DNA from: Bradyrhizobium erythrophlei
Lineage (GTDB): Bacteria > Pseudomonadota > Alphaproteobacteria > Rhizobiales > Xanthobacteraceae
Length of the DNA stretch: 64,000 nucleotides
Reading direction: 5' to 3'
Assembly: GCA_900129675.1 (NCBI GenBank)
Contig: FSRD01000001.1
Span: forward strand, 1,539,501-1,603,500
Position 1 is the stretch's first letter; every line of letters begins with the position of its first letter. A model generated the notes under the pieces. The model was not told the origin of the DNA. It made no database searches and was given only the letters and a program-made list of their open reading frames with translations. The translations under genes and the position numbers were made by a program. Shown piece by piece: positions 35,304 to 45,618 of this stretch.

Positions 35304-37160
35304 ATGACAAAACTTCGCATCGTGCTGCTTGCCACGTCTGCTCTGACCGTGACGCAGCTCGCAACCTTCGCATCGCATGCGCAGACCGCGCCGCTCGTTG
35401 TGGCGCAGGGAACCAAGGAAGAATTGGGCCCCGACGGAAAACCCAAGGCGCCGCCGAAGGGCGCGCCCCCGCCGGCCGCAGCGCCCACCAAGCCGCCGGC
35501 CGTAGCGCCTCCGCATCCCGCACCGCCGCCGCCACCCGCTGCGGCACCGCCGCCGCGTCCGACACCGCCACCCCCTCCGGCGGCAGCACCACCCGCGCAT
35601 CCGACGCCGCCCCCGGCACCGCAGCCGCATGCGCCGCCGCCACCCGCGGCCGCACCGCCCGTACATACCGCTCCGCCGGCCCCTCCGACCGCGGCGCCAC
35701 CCGCACACGCGCTCCCGCCGGCACCTCCGGCGGCGACGCCAGCGCCTGCTGCACCCAAGCAACCGGCAGCGCCGACCCCGCCACCCGCGCTTCAGAAGGG
35801 CACGCCAACTCAGGTGCCGCCGCCCCCACCTCCGGCGGGCGCCAAGCAATTGCCGCCGCCTGCAACGCCAGCTCCTGCGCCGCAAACTCAAACTGCGCCG
35901 CCGCCTGCCGGAACCCCGACGGCGCCGCCGCCGCGTCCCGGCGTATCGCCGACACCTCCGGCTGGCGCCACTACGACCACAACTCCCACCGCGCTGCCGC
36001 CGCGCGGCGGACCGCCTCCCGGCGCGCCGGCACCGGGCGCCGCCGCTCCGGCTGCTCCGGGCGCTGTTCCGGCCGCACCCGGCGCCGCACCGCCGCCCGG
36101 CCGGGTACAAAACACGCCTCCCACGGTCGCGCCCGCGTTCCAGCGCGCGCCGACGGTGACCGCGCCGCTTCCCCCGCCGCCACCGGCGTTGGGAACCAAG
36201 GTGCTTTCAGCGGGCGCACCGGCTCCGGGACCGCGCAACATGGATCAGTTCCGCAGCGAACGGCACGAAGTCCAGGAAGGCGGCCGTACCGTCATCACCG
36301 AGCCCGGGCGCGTCATCATTCGCGATCCCGGCGGCCAGGAGTATATTCGCCACAACGAGGAGGATCGCTTCCGCTACGGCGCGCGCGACATCCAGACCCA
36401 GACCGTGGGCGGGGAAACCCGCACCATCGTGATCCGTCCGGACGGCACGCAGATCATCACGGTGGTCGGCCGCGACGGCGAGTTGCTGCGCCGGATCAGG
36501 CGCGATGAGGGCGGTCGCGAGGTCGTCATCATCGACAACAGCTACCGCGATCCGCGGGCGATCGGCGGCTTCTATGTCGACCTGCCGCCGCCGGTGATCC
36601 GCATCCCCTATGATCGCTACATCGTCGATTCCGACGACGCGCCGCCGGACGTGATCTACGACACCATGGAGGCGCCGCCGGTCGACCGGATCCAACGGCG
36701 CTATTCGCTGGACGAAATCCGTTACAGCCCGTCGGTGCGGCAGTTGATGCCGAGCATCGACCTCAACAGCATCAACTTCGAATCCGGATCGTGGGAAATT
36801 CCCCCCGATCAGGCGGCGAAGCTGCAGGTGATTGCCGACGGACTCAACCGCGCCATCCAGCGCAATCCGCGCGAGGTGTTCTTGATCGAGGGCCACACCG
36901 ATGCGACCGGAAACGACACCGACAATCTGTCGCTGTCCGACCGGCGCGCGGAATCTGCGGCCGAGCTATTGACGCAGCAGTTCGCCGTGCCCGCGGAAAA
37001 CCTGACCTCGCAAGGCTACGGTTCGCAATATCCGAAGGAGCAGACCTCGGGACCCAGCCGCATCAACCGCCGCGTCACCGTCCGCCGCATCACGCCGCTG
37101 CTCAACGGCGGAACGGCATCGCTGCCGCCGCCCCCGCCCGGCACCGCGCCGCCGCGGTAA
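35304..37160 (+). CDS. OmpA family protein with a long proline/alanine-rich region
   Basis: Cell-envelope protein of 618 aa. A Sec signal (MTKLRIVLLATSALTVTQLA) is followed by about 270 residues rich in Pro and Ala, a low-complexity linker able to span the periplasm. After a beta-rich stretch (GRTVITEPGRVIIRDPG, IRIPYDRYIVDSDDAPPD), the C-terminal OmpA/MotB peptidoglycan-binding domain contains INFESGSWEIPPDQAAKL, the diaminopimelate-binding LIEGHTDATGND and LSLSDRRAESAAELL. The ATG at 35304 has AGGA upstream and starts the signal; the frame upstream is not needed. A GNRA-looped terminator follows. Confidence 0.88.
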   Translation: MTKLRIVLLATSALTVTQLATFASHAQTAPLVVAQGTKEELGPDGKPKAPPKGAPPPAAAPTKPPAVAPPHPAPPPPPAAAPPPRPTPPPPPAAAPPAHPTPPPAPQPHAPPPPAAAPPVHTAPPAPPTAAPPAHALPPAPPAATPAPAAPKQPAAPTPPPALQKGTPTQVPPPPPPAGAKQLPPPATPAPAPQTQTAPPPAGTPTAPPPRPGVSPTPPAGATTTTTPTALPPRGGPPPGAPAPGAAAPAAPGAVPAAPGAAPPPGRVQNTPPTVAPAFQRAPTVTAPLPPPPPALGTKVLSAGAPAPGPRNMDQFRSERHEVQEGGRTVITEPGRVIIRDPGGQEYIRHNEEDRFRYGARDIQTQTVGGETRTIVIRPDGTQIITVVGRDGELLRRIRRDEGGREVVIIDNSYRDPRAIGGFYVDLPPPVIRIPYDRYIVDSDDAPPDVIYDTMEAPPVDRIQRRYSLDEIRYSPSVRQLMPSIDLNSINFESGSWEIPPDQAAKLQVIADGLNRAIQRNPREVFLIEGHTDATGNDTDNLSLSDRRAESAAELLTQQFAVPAENLTSQGYGSQYPKEQTSGPSRINRRVTVRRITPLLNGGTASLPPPPPGTAPPR

Positions 37161-37178
37161 GGCAATCGCTCACCGAAA

Positions 37179-37208
37179 ATGGCCGGGAGAAATCCCGGCC
37201 ATTTTTTT
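37179..37208 (+). terminator. Rho-independent terminator of the OmpA-like gene
   Basis: A 10-bp stem (ATGGCCGGGA / TCCCGGCCAT) closed by a GAAA tetraloop is followed by a run of T residues, 18 bases after the stop codon. Confidence 0.85.
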
Positions 37209-37212
37209 AGCC

Positions 37213-37299
37213 CGTCATTGCGAGGAGCGTAAGCGACGAAGCAATCCATTCTTCCTTTTATGTGGCAGGATGGATTGCTTCGCTTCGCTCGCAATGACG
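37213..37299. repeat. Palindromic repeat, family B
   Basis: Same outer arms (CGTCATTGCGAG / CTCGCAATGACG) and inner GAAGCAATCCAT / ATGGATTGCTTC as the element at 4448. It lies between the OmpA terminator and the convergent argG stop. Confidence 0.9.
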
Positions 37300-37321
37300 C
37301 GGAAAGACGATTTGAAAACGT

Positions 37322-38722
<1,401 letters not shown>

Positions 38723-38754
38723 TCACGCTGATGGGCACGCGTTTAAACGACGGA

Positions 38755-39510
38755 TTACCCCAGCGGGCGCCAGCGCCGCGTCAAGCGGGACCAGGTCGAG
38801 GCCAGCCGCGCCAGGCCGGCGTCAACCTGCGCGTCGGTCATGCGGGTAGCCGGCCAGCGGTAGATGAAGGCATAGGCCAGCCAGATCACCAGAAAGCTCA
38901 CCAGGCCTGCGGCCGCGACGTCGGTGAAGAAATGGCCGCCGAACGCCATCCGCAGGACAGAGGTCGTGATCCCGAACAGGGTCGCCGCCGCATAGGCCAG
39001 CGGCCGCCATGCCGGCGGCGTCAGCGCCGCGGGCGCATAGGTCCAGAACGCGGTGGCGCCCTCGCCGGAGAAGAACGAGCAGTTCTTTCCGCAAACGCCG
39101 CGCGGATCCCACCATGGCACGAATTGCCAGGGACCGTTGAACTCCGTCACCATGACCGGCCGCGGCCGGCCCCAGTAGGACTTGAAGGTGAGATTGGTCA
39201 GAATGCCCGCCGACAGAATGATCGTGACCAGCAGGAAGATCGCCGCGCGTCCCGGGATCAGCATTGGCCGGTCCGGCCGCGCCAGTTTTACGACGAAGGC
39301 TACGATCGCCGGCAGTGCGAAAGCCCATGCGATCCACATCGCGGCGTCGCGCGCGAATTCGGCCACCGCATCGAGTTTTATCGGAAACGATTTGGTGGCG
39401 GGATCGTAGAACAGCGCCGCCAGCTTCAGGTCGAGTTCGGGATAAATCCCGAACAGCAATCCGATGACGAGCGCCAGTCCCAGCGCGATGAAAAGTCCGG
39501 TCCGGTTCAT
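38755..39510 (-). CDS. PAP2-type membrane phosphatase
   Basis: Polytopic lipid-phosphatase family member (251 aa, about six helices). Motif 1 is KSYWGRPRP (K-x6-RP), motif 3 is RMAFGGHFFTD (R-x5-H-x3-D), both intact. Motif 2 is SGEGA in FFSGEGATAF, with Glu where most PAP2 enzymes have His (PSGH); some lipid A phosphatase-like proteins share this form. Possible roles are lipid A 1-phosphatase, undecaprenyl pyrophosphate recycling or phosphatidylglycerophosphate hydrolysis. It is followed by a small membrane protein gene in the same direction upstream (39550). Confidence 0.85.
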   Translation of the reverse strand: MNRTGLFIALGLALVIGLLFGIYPELDLKLAALFYDPATKSFPIKLDAVAEFARDAAMWIAWAFALPAIVAFVVKLARPDRPMLIPGRAAIFLLVTIILSAGILTNLTFKSYWGRPRPVMVTEFNGPWQFVPWWDPRGVCGKNCSFFSGEGATAFWTYAPAALTPPAWRPLAYAAATLFGITTSVLRMAFGGHFFTDVAAAGLVSFLVIWLAYAFIYRWPATRMTDAQVDAGLARLASTWSRLTRRWRPLG

Positions 39511-39549
39511 GGCGCGCGGTTTAGCCGAGGCGGTTGGCGATGAAAAGGC

Positions 39550-40038
39550 TCACAGCGGCCGCGACTGCGACGGCAGCGGCGGAGGCGGCCTTGAGGGTCG
39601 CGGGGGCTCGCGCCACGCGCCGGCGGTGCGGCCCGCGATCATCCAGTAGACGAGCCCCGCGACGATGCCCGCACCGGTCATGATTTCGAGATGACGGCGG
39701 ACGATACCGTCGAAATGCAATGTTTCGGGATCGAACGGGATCAGGCCGAGATAGCAGGCGGCGCCGACGATCGCGCCGCCGACCGCATAGGTCAGCACGC
39801 CCCTGACGTAAAAGGCTTCGGTAATCAACACCACGATCAGCGCCGGCAACAGTGCAAAGCCGGAGATGAAGATGAAGCCGAAGCCGAGCACGACATTGAT
39901 CGCGCTCTGATCAATCGGACCGGTGCCGAGATCGCTGAATTCCGGATACAGCACCGCGCCGACCACGATCATGCCCGCGACCAGGCACGCGAACAGGAAG
40001 GCGAAGAAAATGACGAACAGACGGCCGATCAGCGCCAT
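39550..40038 (-). CDS. Hypothetical membrane protein
   Basis: 162 aa with four predicted helices (LFVIFFAFLFACLVAGMIVV, a second around FGFIFISGFALLPALIVVL, a third near YAVGGAIVGAACYLGLIP, the last LEIMTGAGIVAGLVYWMIAG) and a proline/arginine-rich tail. No family recognised. It is 39 bases upstream of the PAP2 gene in the same direction and may be in its transcript. Confidence 0.7.
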   Translation of the reverse strand: MALIGRLFVIFFAFLFACLVAGMIVVGAVLYPEFSDLGTGPIDQSAINVVLGFGFIFISGFALLPALIVVLITEAFYVRGVLTYAVGGAIVGAACYLGLIPFDPETLHFDGIVRRHLEIMTGAGIVAGLVYWMIAGRTAGAWREPPRPSRPPPPLPSQSRPL

Positions 40039-40086
40039 TGAATCAATCCATCATCGCATAGCGCGCCGTTGCACGAACCTCTCCAC

Positions 40087-40177
40087 CGTCATGCCCGGGC
40101 TTGACCCGGGCATCCACGTCTTCCTTCGCTGAGACCACCTAAAGACGTGGATGGCCGGGTCAAGCCCGGCCATGACG
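40087..40177. repeat. Palindromic repeat, family A
   Basis: Inverted repeat CGTCATGCCCGGGCTTGACC ... CAAGCCCGGCCATGACG with inner ATCCACGTCTT / AAGACGTGGAT arms, 91 bases. It lies between the small membrane protein gene and rlmN, both on the minus strand. Confidence 0.9.
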
Positions 40178-40200
40178 AGTGCTACTATCCCCGCCATTGT

Positions 40201-41400
40201 TTAGTCCGTCATCGCCATCGCGCGCAGCGCCTGGCGCTCGCGCACGGACAATTTTTCCGTCTCCGATTTCAACTGGCCGCAGGCGGCGAGAATGTCGCGG
40301 CCGCGCGGCGTGCGCACCGGCGAGGAATAGCCGGCGTTGAAAATATATTCGGAGAATTTTTCGATCTGGTCCCAGTCCGAGCATTCGTAACGCGTGCCAG
40401 GCCACGGATTGAACGGAATCAGATTGATTTTCGCCGGAATGCCCTTGAGCAGTTTCACCAGCAGCTTGGCGTCATCGAGCGAATCGTTGACGCCCTTGAG
40501 CATCACGTATTCGAAGGTGATGCGGCGCGCGTTCGACGAGCCCGGATAATCGCGGCAGGCCTGCAACAGTTCGGCGATCGGATATTTGCGGTTGAGTGGC
40601 ACCAGCTCGTTGCGCAGTTCGTCGCGCACCGCATGCAGCGAAATCGCCAGCATGACGCCGATCTCGTCGCCGGTGCGGATGATGTTGGGCACTACGCCCG
40701 AGGTCGACAGCGTGATGCGGCGGCGGGAAATGCCGATGCCTTCATTGTCGGCGACGATCAAGAGCGCATCGCGCACCGCGTCGAAATTATACAAGGGCTC
40801 GCCCATCCCCATCATCACCACATTGGTGACGAGGCGGCTGCCGGTCGGGGTCTCGCGATCGGCCCAGTCGTTGAGGCGGTCGCGCGCCACCATGATCTGG
40901 CCGACGATCTCACCGGCGGTCAGGTTGCGCACCAGCCGCTGCGTGCCGGTGTGGCAGAACGAACAATTCAGCGTGCAGCCGACCTGCGAGGAAACGCACA
41001 GCGTGCCGCGATCGGTCTCGGGAATATAGACACACTCGACTTCATGCGGCCGCTCGACCTTGTCGCCGCTCGGCAACCGCAGCAGCCACTTGCGGGTGCC
41101 GTCGTTGGAGATTTGCTCGGCGACCACCTCGGGACGATCGACCGTGAAGTGCTGCACGAGCTGGGCGCGCATTTCCTTGGAAATGCTGGTCATCTCGTCG
41201 AAATTCCGGGCGCCGCGCACGTACATCCAGTGCCAGAGCTGCTGCGTGCGCATCTTGCGCTGCGCAGGCGCGACGCCGATTTCGCCGAGCCGGTCGGCGA
41301 TCTCGGCGCGCGACAGCCCGACCAGCGACGGCTTGGCCGGCGGCACGTAGGTTTCGAGCGCGATCTTTTCCAAGGGCGCCAAGGAGGATGAGAGCGTCAT
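40201..41400 (-). CDS. rlmN: Dual-specificity 23S rRNA/tRNA adenine C2-methyltransferase
   Basis: Radical SAM enzyme that methylates A2503 of 23S rRNA and A37 of some tRNAs (399 aa). The cluster-binding CX3CX2C is CTLNCSFC in [28 protein letters not shown] and the C-terminal [17 protein letters not shown] carry the motifs of the RlmN/Cfr family, including the second catalytic cysteine (AACGQL). The start at 41400 is chosen; the frame continues to 41490 through repeat-derived sequence. It stands alone, flanked by repeats on both sides. Confidence 0.95.
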   Translation of the reverse strand: MTLSSSLAPLEKIALETYVPPAKPSLVGLSRAEIADRLGEIGVAPAQRKMRTQQLWHWMYVRGARNFDEMTSISKEMRAQLVQHFTVDRPEVVAEQISNDGTRKWLLRLPSGDKVERPHEVECVYIPETDRGTLCVSSQVGCTLNCSFCHTGTQRLVRNLTAGEIVGQIMVARDRLNDWADRETPTGSRLVTNVVMMGMGEPLYNFDAVRDALLIVADNEGIGISRRRITLSTSGVVPNIIRTGDEIGVMLAISLHAVRDELRNELVPLNRKYPIAELLQACRDYPGSSNARRITFEYVMLKGVNDSLDDAKLLVKLLKGIPAKINLIPFNPWPGTRYECSDWDQIEKFSEYIFNAGYSSPVRTPRGRDILAACGQLKSETEKLSVRERQALRAMAMTD

Positions 41401-41441
41401 TAAATCACACGCGGACCGATGGTTGAGACGGAAGACAATGC

Positions 41442-41516
41442 AGGGTGGGCAAAGCGAAGCGTGCCCACCACTGACGCTGATGGTGGGCACGGCGCGATGC
41501 GCCTTTGCCCACCCTA
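41442..41516. repeat. Palindromic repeat, family C
   Basis: Outer arms AGGGTGGGCAAAG and CTTTGCCCACCCT with inner GTGCCCACCA / TGGTGGGCAC. Located upstream of rlmN and downstream of the IalB-like gene. Outer arms of the element at 9941 (GGTGGG/CCCACC) are of the same kind. Confidence 0.85.
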
Positions 41517-41580
41517 CAATCCACCTTCAGATAGGCTTTCTAAGGCCCCTAAACAACGCCGATTTACGGTTAAAAGCCGC

Positions 41581-42228
41581 CTAACGCTTGCAATCCTGCG
41601 CCAGTTTGTCGAGCGCGTGCGACAACCCCTTCAGCGAGAAGGTGTCGGTGGTCTCGGTGCCCTTGGCCGAGACGCCCTTGACGATGACGTCGGCGGATTT
41701 GCGCATGGCGTCGACCATCCGCTCTTCCTCGGCGGCGTTCTTGATCCAGAGTCCGTCGCCCTGGGTATACATCGCATACGATGCGCCGCCGACCTCGAGC
41801 GAGGATTCGGAACCCGGCTTCAGCGTGTAGCCGATCATGATCGAGACTTCGTTGGTGACTTTTTCCGCCGGGCGCGTCGAGACGAAGGCGTAGGCCGGAT
41901 CGCGCGGACGATTCGGCGGATTGGTTTTCGAGGACGACGGCTTTGCCAGCGCAAAACACACCTTCTTGCCGTTCGGCGTCGCCGTATAGGCGCCCCAGGT
42001 GCCGAACTGGCCGATCAGGGTCGGCTCCGCCCCACCTGCCGCTGCCGCGGCCGCCGCTTCAGGTTTGGCCGCGGGCTTCGCCGCTGTCGCGGGCTTGGTC
42101 GTCGCGGCCGCGGGCTTGGCCGCGCTCTTGGTGTCCTTCGGCGCAGCACTTTGCGCCTGCGCAATGGACATCGCCCCGCACACCATCACTCCCGCAACCA
42201 GCGATGTCAGTATTTGCCGCACGGACAA
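41581..42228 (-). CDS. Invasion-associated locus B (IalB) family protein
   Basis: Secreted 215-residue protein. The signal MSVRQILTSLVAGVMVCGAM is followed by an Ala/Lys/Pro-rich linker of about 45 residues (AAKPAAATTKPATAAKP). The IalB domain begins at LIGQFGTWGAYTATPNGKK with its conserved cysteine (VCFALAKPSS), continues with GYTLKPGSESSLEVGGASY and ends LDKLAQDCKR with the second cysteine. IalB of Bartonella is needed for erythrocyte entry; in free-living relatives the role is an envelope one and undefined. Confidence 0.85.
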   Translation of the reverse strand: MSVRQILTSLVAGVMVCGAMSIAQAQSAAPKDTKSAAKPAAATTKPATAAKPAAKPEAAAAAAAGGAEPTLIGQFGTWGAYTATPNGKKVCFALAKPSSSKTNPPNRPRDPAYAFVSTRPAEKVTNEVSIMIGYTLKPGSESSLEVGGASYAMYTQGDGLWIKNAAEEERMVDAMRKSADVIVKGVSAKGTETTDTFSLKGLSHALDKLAQDCKR

Positions 42229-42369
42229 CTGGTTCCCTCATCATTGTGACTGGAAGATGGCCCGACGGCGTCGTCCCACCACCGATGGATAGCCGGAAAA
42301 TGCCTTTTTGGGAAGGCAGTTACGGGGTGGGTGCAGTCCGCGCGCGGCGCAAGTCCGCCGCTGGCGCGC

Positions 42370-43209
42370 TCAGCCCTTCGCGCGCCCCTCGCGCTGCTTT
42401 GCCCACTGCGCGTCGGTCCATTGCAGCAAATCCTCTGCGCCGGAACTGCGCAAATGCGAGCCGCCGTCCTGCACCACCATCTCGCCGTTGATATAACCGG
42501 CCTGATCTGAGATCAGGAAACTCGCGAGGTTGGCGAGTTCGCCATGCTCGCCGGCGCGGCCGAGCGGGTTGCGGTGCGCCCAGCCTTCATCGCGGCCCTC
42601 GGGGCGGAGCTGGCCGGCAGCGCCCGGCGTCGGAAACGCGCCCGGCGCGATCGCGACGGTGCGGATGCCTTTCGGGCCCCACTCCACCGCGAGGCTTTTG
42701 GTCATCGCCAGCACCGCGGTCTTGGCCATCGCCGAGGGCACCGTGAAGGCGCGGCCGGTGATGGTCGAGGTCGAGAGAATGCTCAGCACCACGCCCTTGT
42801 GTTGGCCCTCGATCCAGCGGCGGCCTGCGGCCAGCGTGCAATACATCGTGCCGTGCAGCGTCGGCGCCAGGATCGCGTCGGCCGCACGGAACGACAGATG
42901 CTCGCTCTGCGCGATGAAGGTCGCCGCTGCGTTGTTGACGAGCACGTCGATCGGCGCCTCGCGCCAGACCGCATCCATCATGGCATCGACCGCCGCACCA
43001 TCGCGGATGTCGCAACTGGCCGCGGTGACCTTGCCGCCGAGCGCGCTACGCAATTCTGCCGCGGTTTGTTCCAGCAATTCGAGCCGTCGGCCGCAGATGA
43101 TCAACTCCGCGCCGAGTTCAGCAAAACGGCGTCCCATCGCGGCGCCAAGCCCGGAACCGCCGCCCGTGACCAAGATGCGCTTTCCCGCCAGCAGGCCTTT
43201 TTCAAACAT
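42370..43209 (-). CDS. SDR of the 2,4-dienoyl-CoA reductase type
   Basis: 279 aa. The NADP-binding TGGGSGLGAAMG is at about residues 14-25, followed by CGRR. In place of the SDR catalytic Tyr-x3-Lys, the segment VPSAMAKTAVLAMTKSLA has Ser at the Tyr position with Lys kept. Together with LAVEWGPKGIRTVAIAPG, this is how 2,4-dienoyl-CoA reductases (DECR) differ from classical SDRs. Role: probably reduction of dienoyl-CoA in degradation of unsaturated fatty acids. The ATG at 43209 has GGGAGTG upstream; the frame beyond it runs into a palindromic repeat. No other beta-oxidation gene is adjacent. Confidence 0.78.
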   Translation of the reverse strand: MFEKGLLAGKRILVTGGGSGLGAAMGRRFAELGAELIICGRRLELLEQTAAELRSALGGKVTAASCDIRDGAAVDAMMDAVWREAPIDVLVNNAAATFIAQSEHLSFRAADAILAPTLHGTMYCTLAAGRRWIEGQHKGVVLSILSTSTITGRAFTVPSAMAKTAVLAMTKSLAVEWGPKGIRTVAIAPGAFPTPGAAGQLRPEGRDEGWAHRNPLGRAGEHGELANLASFLISDQAGYINGEMVVQDGGSHLRSSGAEDLLQWTDAQWAKQREGRAKG

Positions 43210-43229
43210 TGTTTCACTCCCTATATCCC

Positions 43230-43348
43230 CGTCATTGCGAGGAGCCAACGGGTCGCGCGAATGCGCGCCCGATGACAGGCTCCGCGACGAAGCAATCCAT
43301 TCTTTCTTTGCGCGGCAAGATGGATTGCTTCGCTGCGCTCGCAATGAC
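43230..43348. repeat. Palindromic repeat, family B, with nested module
   Basis: Family B arms (CGTCATTGCGAG, inner GAAGCAATCCAT) but the left arm contains an extra roughly 40-bp insert (GGGTCGCGCGAATGCGCGCC, then CGATGACAGGCTCC). The insert is the reverse complement of the one in the right arm of the 56033 copy and of the core at 9941. Confidence 0.8.
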
Positions 43349-43460
43349 CCAGGATAGCCCTGCACGCAGCCCAAAGACACCGAATCGGATTGTAGCCCGG
43401 CGTCAAATCCGGCAAAAAGCGTCCAGCCCTTCTTGTGCGTCCCGAAAATCAGGTGTGTCC

Positions 43461-44435
43461 ATGAAAGCCATTCTCTGCTCGCAATATTGCCAACCCGACG
43501 ATCTCGTGCTGGCCGACGTGCCCGATCCGGTGGCCGGGCCCGGCGAGGCCGTGATCGCGATTAAATCCGCGGCGCTGAATTTTTTCGACATCCTGATGAT
43601 CCAGGGCAAGTACCAGATCAAGCCGCCGTTCCCGTTTTCGCCGGCCGCCGAAGTCGCGGGTGTGATCGAGAGCGTCGGCGCCGGCGTCACGGATTTGAAA
43701 GTCGGCGACCGCGTGGTGGCGTCCTGCGGCCATAACGGCGCGCGCGAGAAGATCGCGCTGCCTGCGAACACGATCGTGAAAATTCCCGACAATCTGGATT
43801 TCGATCGCGCCGCCGGGATCATCATCATCTACGGCACCGCGCTGCACGCGCTGGAAGATCGCGCCAGCCCGAAACCCGGCGAGACGCTGGCGGTACTGGG
43901 TGCGGCCGGCGGCACCGGGCTCGCTGCGTGCGAACTCGGCAAGCTGATGGGCCTGAAGGTGATCGCCTGCGCCTCGTCGGATGAAAAGCTGGAATTCGCC
44001 AAGGCGCACGGCGCCGAGCTTGGTCTGAACTACAGCAAGGAAGATCTGAAAGAAGGCTTGCGGCGCCTCACCGGCGGCAAGGGCGCCGACATCATTTTCG
44101 ATCCGGTCGGCGGCACCTATGCCGAGGCGGCGCTGCGTTCGATCGCATGGGAAGGCCGCTTCCTCGTGATCGGCTTCGCCGCCGGCGACATTCCCAAAAT
44201 GCCGCTCAATCTGGCGCTGCTCAAGGGCTGTGACATCCGCGGCGTGTTCTGGGGCGCCTGGGCGCGGCTCAATCCGGAGAAGAACCGCGCCAACCTGGAA
44301 AAGCTCGTGAAGTGGACTGCAGAGGGCAAGATCTCCTCGCATGTCGACCGCACCTTCCCGCTGGCGCAAACCGCCGAGGCGCTAAAAGTGCTCGCCGGGC
44401 GCAAGGCGATGGGCAAGGTGATTTTGCATCCCTAA
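43461..44435 (+). CDS. NADPH:quinone oxidoreductase family protein
   Basis: Medium-chain reductase/zeta-crystallin type (324 aa, MDR fold). PPFPFSPAAEVAGVIESVGA leads the catalytic domain; the nucleotide site is LAVLGAAGGTGLAACELGKL. There is no structural or catalytic zinc site, as in the quinone-reductase branch. The ATG at 43461 begins the typical MKAILCSQYCQPDDLVL N-terminus. Substrate not determinable; it is divergent from the DECR-like gene across the repeat. Confidence 0.87.
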   Translation: MKAILCSQYCQPDDLVLADVPDPVAGPGEAVIAIKSAALNFFDILMIQGKYQIKPPFPFSPAAEVAGVIESVGAGVTDLKVGDRVVASCGHNGAREKIALPANTIVKIPDNLDFDRAAGIIIIYGTALHALEDRASPKPGETLAVLGAAGGTGLAACELGKLMGLKVIACASSDEKLEFAKAHGAELGLNYSKEDLKEGLRRLTGGKGADIIFDPVGGTYAEAALRSIAWEGRFLVIGFAAGDIPKMPLNLALLKGCDIRGVFWGAWARLNPEKNRANLEKLVKWTAEGKISSHVDRTFPLAQTAEALKVLAGRKAMGKVILHP

Positions 44436-44809
44436 CCGCAGGGTGCCTTCGTCATCCGCACGAAAGCCGGGATTGATCACGTTCGAAGTGCAACACCTCC
44501 AACCGGAAGTGTTGCATTTCGTTTTGTGAACTCAGGTGACAACCTGATGGTCGGTTGAGATGGACGATCGCAGCAAGCCCGGTTTCAACGCGCAAAATGT
44601 TCCCGCTCACCTTGCAATTTTAAATTCATTGAATTGGGCAATCCCGCCCCAATCAAACCAAAATATCTCCCAATTCGCGCCGGTCCGGGCCGTTTTTTGG
44701 GCCTATTCGGCATGCGAGTTAGCGCCCGAAGTAACGGGCGTCCTTCGACAACGATAATAATAAGCCGGGATGCCCGATCGTTGCGTAGTAGTAGCGGGGA
44801 AGCATCACC
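44436..44809. other. Non-coding interval with a hairpin
   Basis: 374 bases without a supported gene. The main feature is the hairpin listed at 44485. AT-rich DNA around 44615-44680 (AATTTTAAATTCATTGAATT) stands out against the GC-rich surroundings and may be a promoter region for the downstream operon. A 65-codon frame at 44560 has no start signal and is not called. Confidence 0.45.
44485..44520 (+). terminator. Hairpin, possible terminator of the quinone reductase gene
   Basis: A 12-bp stem (GAAGTGCAACAC / GTGTTGCATTTC, one G-T pair) with a 12-base loop about 50 bases after the stop, followed by the short T-rich GTTTTG. The stem is unlike the other repeats in the window; it could be an operator rather than a terminator. 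Confidence 0.4.
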
Positions 44810-45601
44810 ATGATGGGGAATTCGACACATTTACACTCCAGCGATCCGCCCGTCGCGGCGCTTGAGGAAGACATCCGCGATCCCGGATTTGCGCATTATC
44901 GCTATCGGCGATCGCATGCGGCGGAGATCAGTTCAGACGGGCCCGTTCCGCTGTTTCTTTCCGGCGATGCGGACGACAACGCGCCGCAAATCCCCAAGAG
45001 ACGCGCGATATCCCCGTCGCGTATCCTGACAGTAATTTCCGCGGCATCGGCAGCAGCCATGGTGCTCGCCCTGTTTTCCGTCGACGCCACACGCGCGGTC
45101 ATCGTCAGCGCCGCAGCGTCGTTTGCCGGGGCATCACCCGCTCAACTCGGCGCGCCGCCGCCGGAGCCGGTTCAAGCCGTTGCGCTTGCGCCTCCGGCCA
45201 GCCTTGACCTGCCTTCGCGCGACGAGATCGCGGCCGCCTATCAGGCCGCGATCAAAAGTCTGGTTGCGGTAGCCGAGACGCCTGCGACACCTGCAGTTCC
45301 GGCTCCGCCGCCGGCAAGACATCTCGATCCCGACGAAATCGCCGCATTGCTCAAGCGGGCAAGGGGCCTGCTCGCGAACGGCGACATCGCATCCGCCAGG
45401 TTGCTGCTCGAACGCGCCGCGGACGCGCGCGAGGCCGATGCAGCGCTGTTGCTGGCGCGGACCTACGATCCCGCGGTGCTGGGAACAGGTGATGCGCGCA
45501 GCTTCACACCGGATACGGCGCGGGCGCGCGTCTGGTACCAGAAGGCAGCCGAATTCGGCTCTTCCGATGCGCAAGCGCGCGTCGCGGAAATGCAAAACTG
45601 A
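44810..45601 (+). CDS. Hypothetical membrane protein with SEL1-like C-terminus
   Basis: 263 aa. A hydrophilic cytoplasmic part of about 75 residues is followed by one helix (ILTVISAASAAAMVLALFSV), an Ala/Pro-rich periplasmic linker, and a C-terminal helical hairpin region (LLKRARGLLANGDIASARLL, then ARVWYQKAAEFGSSDAQARV) of TPR/SEL1 character. GGGGAAG precedes the ATG. Only 17 bases separate it from the TAXI-type gene downstream, so the two are probably one operon. Function unknown; adaptor or scaffold is plausible. Confidence 0.65.
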   Translation: MMGNSTHLHSSDPPVAALEEDIRDPGFAHYRYRRSHAAEISSDGPVPLFLSGDADDNAPQIPKRRAISPSRILTVISAASAAAMVLALFSVDATRAVIVSAAASFAGASPAQLGAPPPEPVQAVALAPPASLDLPSRDEIAAAYQAAIKSLVAVAETPATPAVPAPPPARHLDPDEIAALLKRARGLLANGDIASARLLLERAADAREADAALLLARTYDPAVLGTGDARSFTPDTARARVWYQKAAEFGSSDAQARVAEMQN

Positions 45602-45618
45602 TTTCAATCGGGGGACAG

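Noticed and set aside
35213..36241. Glycine/alanine-rich minus-strand frames across the OmpA-like gene
   Set aside because: Reverse of the Pro/Ala-rich low-complexity region; the plus strand has a signal peptide, an OmpA domain and a terminator.
44560..44757. 65-codon frame in the gap after the quinone reductase
   Set aside because: No ribosome site or family pattern; lies in AT-rich intergenic DNA.
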